64,000 nucleotides of DNA, taken from the NCBI GenBank assembly GCA_037446115.1, contig JBBIJF010000014.1, positions 48,494-112,493 on the forward strand. Direction: 5' to 3'. The translations under genes and the position numbers were made by a program. Shown here piece by piece: positions 57,902 through 64,000 of the stretch; position 1 is the first letter of the stretch, and the number at the start of each line of letters is the position of its first letter. Origin of the DNA: JANWXD01 sp037446115. Its GTDB lineage: Bacteria > Acidobacteriota > Terriglobia > Bryobacterales > Bryobacteraceae. A model generated the notes under the pieces. That model saw nothing but the letters and a program-made list of their open reading frames with translations, was not told where the DNA came from and ran no database searches.

Positions 57902-58972
57902 TTACGGCGTCCCGAGCCGCTCGACGACGGCAGCCGCCACTTCAGCTGTGGTGCTCCTGCCTCCGAGATCCGGCGTCCGCACGCGGCCCTCGGCAAGCAC
58001 GCCAGCCACGGCTTGTTCGATGGCTCGGGCCGCTTGCGTCTGGCCCAAATGCTCGAGCATCATCGCGCCGGACAAAATCGCCGCCAAGGGATTAGCCACG
58101 CCTCGCCCGGCAATATCGGGAGCCGAGCCGTGTACCGGCTCGAACATGGAGGGATACCGGCGCTCCGGATCCAGATTCGCGCTGGGAGCTAGCCCGATGC
58201 TGCCCGTGACCGCCGCCGCCAGATCGCTCAGGATGTCGCCGAACAGATTGGAGGCGACCACCACATCGAACGTTTCCGGCCGGCGGACAAAGTTCATCGC
58301 CGCCGCATCCACCAGCAGGGATTCCGTGCGAATGCCGGGAAACTCGGCCGCCACCTCCCGGAACACCCGGTCCCACAGTACCATCCCGTAGGCCTGAGCG
58401 TTGGACTTGGTAACCGAAGTGACGCAGCGCTTGCGGTTGCGGCGCACCGCCAGCTGGAACGCGTACCGGATCACGCGCTCGCAGCCGCGTCGCGTGAACA
58501 CCGCCGTCTGCACGGCGATCTCTTCGGGGTGACGCTCGTAGAGGAAACCGCCCACCGGGGCGTATTCTCCCTCCGTGTTTTCCCGCACGATCACCAGGTC
58601 AATCTCGCCGGGCCCGCGGCCCTTCAGCGGCCCTTCGACACCCCGGTACAGCACGGCCGGCCGCACATTGGCGTACTGGTCGAACGCTCGGCGAATCGGC
58701 AGCAGCAGTCCTTGCAGCGTCACATGATCGGGAATCTCCGGGTGCCCCACCGCCCCGAGCAGGATCGCATCGAAGGGCCGCAGGATATCGAGAAACTCCG
58801 GCGGGGCCATACTCCCGTTGCGGAAATAATGCTCCGACCCCCAGCCGAATTCTTCAAAGCGAACCTCGAAGCCGAACCTCCGTGCGGCTTCGAGCAGCAC
58901 ACTCCTGGCTGGCGGGATCACTTCCGGACCGACGCCGTCGCCCGGGATTACAGCGATGGAATAGCAGGCCAT
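57902..58972 (-). CDS. Tartrate/D-malate dehydrogenase (isocitrate/isopropylmalate dehydrogenase family)
   Basis: 356-residue NAD-dependent beta-decarboxylating dehydrogenase. YSIAVIPGDGVGPEVIPPA opens the fold. The segment LLLPIRRAFDQYANVRPAVL and IVRENTEGEYAPVGGFLYER are closer to tartrate/D-malate dehydrogenases (TtuC/DmlA) than to LeuB. SNLFGDILSDLAAAVTGSIGLAPSAN and EPVHGSAPDIAGRGVANP carry the metal- and NAD-binding residues. It would convert D-malate to pyruvate or act on tartrate. Divergent from a short-chain dehydrogenase 55 bp away. Confidence 0.85.
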   Translation of the reverse strand: MACYSIAVIPGDGVGPEVIPPARSVLLEAARRFGFEVRFEEFGWGSEHYFRNGSMAPPEFLDILRPFDAILLGAVGHPEIPDHVTLQGLLLPIRRAFDQYANVRPAVLYRGVEGPLKGRGPGEIDLVIVRENTEGEYAPVGGFLYERHPEEIAVQTAVFTRRGCERVIRYAFQLAVRRNRKRCVTSVTKSNAQAYGMVLWDRVFREVAAEFPGIRTESLLVDAAAMNFVRRPETFDVVVASNLFGDILSDLAAAVTGSIGLAPSANLDPERRYPSMFEPVHGSAPDIAGRGVANPLAAILSGAMMLEHLGQTQAARAIEQAVAGVLAEGRVRTPDLGGRSTTAEVAAAVVERLGTP

Positions 58973-59027
58973 GTTAGGATCGTGCCGTGCAGGAGGTAGC
59001 CATCATAGCAGAGTGACGCTGGAATCC

Positions 59028-59792
59028 ATGTTTTCGCTGCGCGGCCGCACTGCGCTCGTCGCAGGCGCCAGTCGTGGGATCGGGCTTGCGATTGCGCGGG
59101 CCATGGCGGCTGCCGGGGCCCACACAATTCTCGCCGCAAGGTCGCTCGAAACTCTCGAGCGGGAGGCGGCGCGCTTGCGCACAGCCGGGTGGCAGGCAAG
59201 GGCGGCACACCTGGACGTCACCGAGCCGGCTTCCATCGAAGCGCTCGCCGCCGGTTTGGGTGAAGTACACATTCTCGTGAACGTTGCCGGTACCAACATT
59301 CGCAAGCCGTTTCTCGATTACACGCCCGAAGAGTACGAGTTTCTGCTCGCCACAAACCTCCACGGCCTCGTGGAACTGACTCGGCGGATCGGGCGCCGCA
59401 TGATCGAGCAGGGGGCGGGCGGCAAGGTGATCAATATCGGCAGCCTCATGTCGGTGTGCGGCCTGCCCTACCTGTCCGTTTACGCCATCACCAAGAGCGG
59501 CCTTGCCGGGTTGACGCGTGTGCTGGCGGCCGAGTGGGCGCCGCACAACATCCAGGTCAACTGCATCGCCCCTGGAATGATCCTGACGGACCTGAACCGG
59601 GAAGTGTGGCAGCGGCCTGGGATGCGGGAGTGGCTTCGCGGGGTCCAGGCCAACCCGCGGCTGGGCACACCGGAGGATGTGGCGGCGGTGGCCGTTTTTC
59701 TGGCCGGCCCGGCCTCCGACTACATCACCGGCCAGGTGATTGCTGTGGACGGCGGATACACAACCACTGCCGCGTGGCCCTACCAGCCGTAG
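59028..59792 (+). CDS. Short-chain dehydrogenase/reductase (gluconate-5-dehydrogenase-like)
   Basis: 254-residue classical SDR. Cofactor motif VAGASRGIGLAIARAMAAAG, then NVAGTN (replacing NNAG), catalytic Ser in IGSLMSVCGLPY and Tyr/Lys in VYAITKSGL, followed by NCIAPGMILTDLN. The pattern RKPFLDYTPEEYEFLLATNL resembles gluconate 5-dehydrogenase and 2-keto-gluconate reductases, fitting a sugar-acid role with the divergent hydroxy-acid dehydrogenase. GTG 59013, five codons upstream, has CATCAT exactly six bases before it and is an alternative leaderless start. Confidence 0.85.
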   Translation: MFSLRGRTALVAGASRGIGLAIARAMAAAGAHTILAARSLETLEREAARLRTAGWQARAAHLDVTEPASIEALAAGLGEVHILVNVAGTNIRKPFLDYTPEEYEFLLATNLHGLVELTRRIGRRMIEQGAGGKVINIGSLMSVCGLPYLSVYAITKSGLAGLTRVLAAEWAPHNIQVNCIAPGMILTDLNREVWQRPGMREWLRGVQANPRLGTPEDVAAVAVFLAGPASDYITGQVIAVDGGYTTTAAWPYQP

Positions 59793-59891
59793 TTGTGTTG
59801 TTCCTGATAGCGCAAAAAGTCTCTTCCCCCCACGCGCGTCACGGGGCATACTAGGGACAGGCAGTAGCCAGTACTTTCCGGAGGTGACCTC

Positions 59892-60242
59892 ATGCCGATC
59901 AAGACGATCTTGGGGCTGTTCGGTGGCGTCAAGCCCCTGACGGTAAAACAAGGTCTCGCCGTTCTCGAACGCGACAAGTATCGCTGCCAGTATTGCGGCC
60001 TGGACGGACTGGCCAGCTTCGAGAACTATCTGGTCATGACGGTGGATTTCGTCGTGCCCCGGGCGCGCGGGGGCAAGAAAACAGGCCGCAACCTCGTGGC
60101 TGCCTGCCGACCCTGTAATGTCATCAAAGGACAGCGGGTCTTCAAAACCTTCGAGGACGCCAAGGCCTATGTCTTAGAGAAGCGCGAAGAAATCCGCAAA
60201 GTGTGGGAGGAGCGAACCGCGAAGCTGAAGGCCACCGCCTGA
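59892..60242 (+). CDS. HNH-endonuclease-like protein with the first catalytic His replaced
   Basis: 116-residue protein with the zinc-stapled HNH core: CQYC (Cys32, Cys35) and CRPC (Cys72, Cys75), RNLVAACRPCN with Asn67, and RARGG before it. In most members the central motif is DH-x-x-P; here it is VDFVVPRARGG, with Phe53 in place of the general-base His. Nuclease activity is therefore doubtful, although nucleic-acid binding may persist. The N-terminal extension (TILGLFGGVKPLTVKQGLAV) is predicted helical. A strong ribosome site, GGAGGTGA, lies 5 bases before ATG 59892. It stands alone between operons. Confidence 0.8.
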   Translation: MPIKTILGLFGGVKPLTVKQGLAVLERDKYRCQYCGLDGLASFENYLVMTVDFVVPRARGGKKTGRNLVAACRPCNVIKGQRVFKTFEDAKAYVLEKREEIRKVWEERTAKLKATA

Positions 60243-60275
60243 CGCCGCCCTCCGCCGGACACTCACTCGTTACGG

Positions 60276-60305
60276 TTGCCGCCACGGACGCGGCGGCATT
60301 ACAAT
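60276..60305 (+). promoter_or_regulatory. Sigma70-like promoter of the second Oar-like gene
   Basis: TTGCCG (60276-60281), 18 bp, TACAAT (60300-60305). Predicted +1 near 60312 leaves a 67-base leader with GGGAG 9 bases before ATG 60379. Confidence 0.55.
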
Positions 60306-60378
60306 CATGCCGGTGCGTGGCGCCCGGCCGACCGCCTGCCGGGCGGCATAACCGCATTACCATCCGTGGGAGACGATC

Positions 60379-63300
60379 ATGAAAAACGGGAACATCGCAA
60401 TCCTCATACTGGCCCTGTCGGCGGGGTCGGCCGCGCAGGACTACCGGGGTGCCGTCCTCGGTCGCGTGACAGATCCGAGCGGCGCTGCGGTAGCCGGGGC
60501 CAAGGTGGCTGCCGTAAACGAAGCGACCAACACCATCGCTACGGCGCAGACGGCCGCCGACGGCGCCTATTTGATCCCTTTCTTGATTCCCGGAAGATAC
60601 CGGGTCGAAGTGGAGGCTCCGGGCTTCCAGAAATACGCCCAGAGCGGCATCACCGTCAGCGTCAATTCCCAGGTTCGCGTGGACGTGACCTTACAGGTGG
60701 GCGCCATCACGGAGTCGGTCACGGTGACGGCGGACGCTCCCTTGTTGGAGACCGCCACGGCCACGATGGGCCAAGTGGTGGACCGCCGCAAGGTCGAGGC
60801 CCTGCCGCTTAACGGGCGCATGATCTTCATGTTGAACCGGCTGGCGCAGGGCGTGATCTGGCAGACGCCGACGTTCGGCGCCACAGGCACATCCGGCCTG
60901 CGCCCGTTTGACAACCTGGGCGGTTCCGCCTGGTCCATGAACGGAGGCCGTCTCACTTCCAACGAGTTTCTGCTGGACGGGGCGCCCAATTCCACCAGGG
61001 GACGCTACAACTTCGCACCGCCCGTGGACGCCGTTGAGGAGTTCAAGATCCAGACCAACAGCTTCGATGCACAGTACGGGCGCACCGGCGGGGGCGTGGT
61101 CAATATGACCCTCAAGTCCGGGACCAATGACCTGCACGGCCAGATGTGGAACTTCACCAAGTACGGCATGTGGAACGCCAACAACTCGCTCAATGTGGCT
61201 ACGGGGCGTCCCAAGCCGCCCCAGCAGTACAACCAGTACGGGGCAACGGGGTCCGGCCCGGTGTACCTACCGGGGCTGTACAACGGCCGCAACCGCACCT
61301 TCTGGATGTTCACCTGGGAAGGTCTGCGCGAGCGCGTCCCTTTCCCGATCACGACCAGTGTGCCGACGGCGGCCGAGCGCGCCGGGGACTTCAGTGTGGC
61401 CTACCGGGACGGCGGACCCTTCGACATCTACGATCCCCTCACCACCCGCAGGGATTCATCCGGCCGGCTGGTGCGCGATCCCTTCCCGCAACGCCGAATT
61501 CCCGCATCGCGGATCCATCCCATCGCCGTCAAGGTCCTCGAGATCTATCCTCTGCCCAACGTGCCGAATCAGCGGCAGAACAACTTCGTCAACCCGGTCA
61601 ACAAGGGAATCTACAACTACAACGCGGAGGTCGTCCGCATTGACCACGTACTGAGCGAACGGCACAAGATCTTCGGATCCTTCTACCGCAACCACCGCGA
61701 CGAGTTCCGCTCCAACAACGGCCTGCAGGGTACATTTGCCAACCAGGGCCAGTGGCCCCAGACCCGCAACAATCACGGCTTCATCGCCGATTTGGTCTCG
61801 ACTCTCTCGGCCACCAGCGTATTCAACGCACGTGTCGGGTTCACCCGGTTCCTGGAAACCAACTTCCTGACCGACGTTCGAAAGTTCGATGCGAGCACTT
61901 TGGGCTTCGTTCGCCTCCCCGGGCCTTATCTTCCGGTCTTTAACTTAGATCAGTACACGACCATCGGAGTCGGCAACCAGGGCGTCAACACGGCGGACAA
62001 CACCGCAAGTGCTCAGGCAAATTACACGCGCACGTACTCGCGGCACACGCTCAAATACGGAGGGGAGTACCGAAATATCCGATCGAATCCCGTTACGACT
62101 GGGACCGAAAACGGCGAGTTCACGTTTAACCGGGCCTTCACACGCCGCGACGTCAACACACAGGATGCAGCTTCCGGACACTCCGTAGCAAGTCTTCTGC
62201 TCGGCTATCCGGCGAGCGCACAGATCGGAGCGGGGCAGGCCCGCGCCGAGCAGTGGCATTATCTGGCGTTTTTCATCCAGGACGACCTCCGGCTGACCTC
62301 GCGACTGACCGTCAATCTGGGATTGCGCTGGGACTACGAAAGCCCCGTCACCGAGCGCTACAACCGCCTGGTACGGGGCTTTGCCTTCGACCAGCCCAGC
62401 CCGCTGGCGGAGCAGGTCCGCAACGCGGCAGGCGCCTCGAACTGCCCGGCGTGCGCCAACCTCAAAGGCGGGCTGTTGTTTGCCGGCGTGAGCGGCGCGC
62501 CCCGAGGCCTGTTTGATCCCGATCGCAACAATTTCCAGCCCCGCTTGGGAGCTGCTTACCGCCTGACAAACCGGACCGTTCTCCGGGGCGGTTTCGGAAT
62601 GTATTACTCGCCCACCACGCAATTTGGACCTCAAACCGGCTTTTTCGTGCCGACCAATTACATCGCCAACGACCTCCAGGGTCGGGCCGGAGTACCCGAA
62701 CTCTCCGTCAACACCTTCGCCAACCCGTTCCCCGCCGGGCGGACGCCCGCTCCGGGGGCTTCGCTCGGGCTCATGACTCAGGTGGGACAATCCGTGAGCT
62801 TCGACGACCCCAAGCGTGTCGTTCCTTTCATCTACCAGTTCACGGTCGGGATTCAACAGCAGGTGACGCCGAACCTGGTGGTGGAAGCGGCCTTTGTGGG
62901 CAGCCGTACCCGTAAGCTGCCTGTGGGCAAATCCTTCAATTTCGTTCCCCGTGAGGAACTCGCCAAAGGAGTCTCCTACCTGCAGCAGGTCGTTGATAAT
63001 CCTTTCGCCGGCTTGCTGCCGGGCTCAGCCTTCAACGGCCGCACCGTGCAGCGCCAGCAACTACTCCTGCCCTTTCCTCAGTTTTCGGGCACGCGCGGCG
63101 ATAACAGCCCGACCGGCGGCTCGGTGCAGAACTCGATGTCCATCGGAGAGAGCTCCTTTCATTCCTTCCAGCTCCGCGTCGAAAAGCGGCTTTCGGGCGG
63201 TGTGACCTTCATCAGCTCCTATACACTTTCCAAAAACATCGAGCGCAACAACTTTCTGAATGCGCAGGACACCGCTCTGGTGCGCCAGTTGACCAATTAC

Positions 63301-63876
63301 GACCGCACTCACGTCTGGGTCTTCAGCGGCGTGGCCGAACTGCCCTTCGGACGGGGCAAGCGCCTGGGGTCGAACGTCCCGGGTTGGGCCAACCACCTGA
63401 TTGGCGGCTGGCAGTACGTCTGGATTGCGAACGTCGGATCGGGAAGACCGCAAGATGCACCCGGAGGGGTGGAACCTTTAAGCAGCCCCGTCATACCGAA
63501 CCAGAGCCTCGATCTCTGGTTCAACAACTGCTATGTGGACACGAGCGGCAGGCCCAGCGCACAGTGTGCGGCCAATAACCTCCAGCCCGCATGGCGCGTG
63601 CGTCCCGCCGGCGAACTCCGCACCACCCCGAACCGCTTTAGCAACATTCGCGTGCCGGTCAAACCCATTTTCGACATGTCGCTGCACAAGCTGATCCGCT
63701 TTAACGAACACACCTATCTCGAGTATCGGTTCGAGACATTCAATACGTTCAATTCCGTGATCTTCGCACCGCCAAATACAGACTTCTCCAACGCCAACTT
63801 CGGCAAAGTACCGCAACCGCGGGCGCCGATTTACTTTCCAAGAAACTTGCAGATGGGTCTCAAGCTGTACTTCTAA
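60379..63876 (+). CDS. Oar-like TonB-dependent outer-membrane protein, second copy
   Basis: 1,165-residue receptor with signal peptide (NIAILILALSAGSAAQ) and a CarboxypepD_reg domain (GAVLGRVTDPSGAAVAGAKV, about 24-105). The plug has VVDRRKVEALPLNGRMIFML and FKIQTNSFDAQYGRTGGGVV, and the barrel ends with the strand YFPRNLQMGLKLYF. It shares layout with the receptor at 49906 but is only distantly similar outside the regulatory domain and plug, so it probably has a different ligand. A possible surface loop disulfide is in ASNCPACANLKG. The promoter is at 60276-60305. Confidence 0.92.
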   Translation: MKNGNIAILILALSAGSAAQDYRGAVLGRVTDPSGAAVAGAKVAAVNEATNTIATAQTAADGAYLIPFLIPGRYRVEVEAPGFQKYAQSGITVSVNSQVRVDVTLQVGAITESVTVTADAPLLETATATMGQVVDRRKVEALPLNGRMIFMLNRLAQGVIWQTPTFGATGTSGLRPFDNLGGSAWSMNGGRLTSNEFLLDGAPNSTRGRYNFAPPVDAVEEFKIQTNSFDAQYGRTGGGVVNMTLKSGTNDLHGQMWNFTKYGMWNANNSLNVATGRPKPPQQYNQYGATGSGPVYLPGLYNGRNRTFWMFTWEGLRERVPFPITTSVPTAAERAGDFSVAYRDGGPFDIYDPLTTRRDSSGRLVRDPFPQRRIPASRIHPIAVKVLEIYPLPNVPNQRQNNFVNPVNKGIYNYNAEVVRIDHVLSERHKIFGSFYRNHRDEFRSNNGLQGTFANQGQWPQTRNNHGFIADLVSTLSATSVFNARVGFTRFLETNFLTDVRKFDASTLGFVRLPGPYLPVFNLDQYTTIGVGNQGVNTADNTASAQANYTRTYSRHTLKYGGEYRNIRSNPVTTGTENGEFTFNRAFTRRDVNTQDAASGHSVASLLLGYPASAQIGAGQARAEQWHYLAFFIQDDLRLTSRLTVNLGLRWDYESPVTERYNRLVRGFAFDQPSPLAEQVRNAAGASNCPACANLKGGLLFAGVSGAPRGLFDPDRNNFQPRLGAAYRLTNRTVLRGGFGMYYSPTTQFGPQTGFFVPTNYIANDLQGRAGVPELSVNTFANPFPAGRTPAPGASLGLMTQVGQSVSFDDPKRVVPFIYQFTVGIQQQVTPNLVVEAAFVGSRTRKLPVGKSFNFVPREELAKGVSYLQQVVDNPFAGLLPGSAFNGRTVQRQQLLLPFPQFSGTRGDNSPTGGSVQNSMSIGESSFHSFQLRVEKRLSGGVTFISSYTLSKNIERNNFLNAQDTALVRQLTNYDRTHVWVFSGVAELPFGRGKRLGSNVPGWANHLIGGWQYVWIANVGSGRPQDAPGGVEPLSSPVIPNQSLDLWFNNCYVDTSGRPSAQCAANNLQPAWRVRPAGELRTTPNRFSNIRVPVKPIFDMSLHKLIRFNEHTYLEYRFETFNTFNSVIFAPPNTDFSNANFGKVPQPRAPIYFPRNLQMGLKLYF

Positions 63877-64000
63877 TATGGAGCGACCTTGTCAAGGCCT
63901 GTTTTAATCGTTCTGGCGTTGGCCTCCTTTCGAGGAATCGGCAGGCCGATGTAGCCGCAACGCGGGTGACGGAACGAGAGGCAATTTGCGACGGTGGATC
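63877..64000. other. Right-edge sequence after the Oar-like gene
   Basis: 124 bp with no complete gene. A small interrupted palindrome CCTTGTCAAGG followed by CTGTTTTAAT lies near 63890 but is too short to call a terminator. A frame opening at GTG 63966 runs off the edge and cannot be judged. Confidence 0.3.

Noticed and set aside
1..64000. CRISPR arrays, tRNA/rRNA genes, insertion sequences or prophage
   Set aside because: No regularly spaced direct repeats, no recognisable tRNA or rRNA sequence, and no transposase, integrase or phage structural genes were found on either strand.

Overview
The window is dense, GC-rich, Gram-negative bacterial chromosome. Gene content points to the Acidobacteriota, probably a Bryobacterales/Solibacter-like lineage. 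The evidence is two Oar-like TonB-dependent proteins of about 1,115 and 1,165 residues with an N-terminal carboxypeptidase-regulatory domain, Tat-exported Gfo/Idh/MocA and sugar-isomerase-like proteins, CarD, a bactofilin, a split B12-dependent acyl-CoA mutase and an alternative-complex-III-like locus. This lineage is inferred from gene families. No rRNA, tRNA, CRISPR array or insertion sequence was seen.

Layout. 1-6.2 kb: HpcH/HpaI aldolase (cut by the left edge), aquaglyceroporin, GlpX fructose bisphosphatase, RidA, a NYN-LOTUS RNA-binding protein, and a two-subunit B12 mutase whose specificity residues look like isobutyryl-CoA mutase. 6.4-9.8 kb: a molybdoenzyme operon (Fe-S subunit, Tat-exported catalytic subunit, TorD-like chaperone). 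9.8-15 kb: a secreted alpha/beta hydrolase divergent from a short-chain dehydrogenase, a Gfo/Idh/MocA oxidoreductase, and imuA-imuB. 15.3-28.1 kb: one long run of overlapping genes for an envelope glycan (FAD protein, decaprenyl-phosphate phosphoribosyltransferase, glycosyltransferases, nucleotide-sugar epimerase, flippase, two multi-span proteins of which one is GT-C-like, polyprenyl-phosphate glycosyltransferase, isoprenylcysteine-methyltransferase-like enzyme), followed by a convergent carD.

28.9-33.8 kb: sugar isomerase/epimerase, ManA-like cupin and ketose 3-epimerase, then a seven-heme cytochrome and a PQQ-type sugar dehydrogenase. 33.9-41 kb: nitrogen locus with two Amt transporters, a porin, PII and GlnD. 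41.3-49.1 kb: a respiratory island. An alternative-complex-III-like set (pentaheme c, Mo-like protein, Fe-S protein, NrfD, DUF3341, monoheme c) runs directly into a Rieske protein and a cytochrome b fused to two cytochrome c domains. Both halves are preceded by the same 43-bp element (34/43 identical).

49.1-64 kb: TIGR04283-type glycosyltransferase, Oar-like receptor, an amino-sugar/sugar-phosphate operon (SIS isomerase, PfkB kinase, PPi-type phosphofructokinase), bactofilin, degenerate methyltransferase, tartrate/malate dehydrogenase divergent from a dehydrogenase, an HNH protein lacking its usual His, and a second Oar-like receptor.

Regulation visible in the sequence includes sigma70-like promoters and several starts where a -10 hexamer ends exactly six bases before ATG without a Shine-Dalgarno. 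These suggest leaderless mRNAs.
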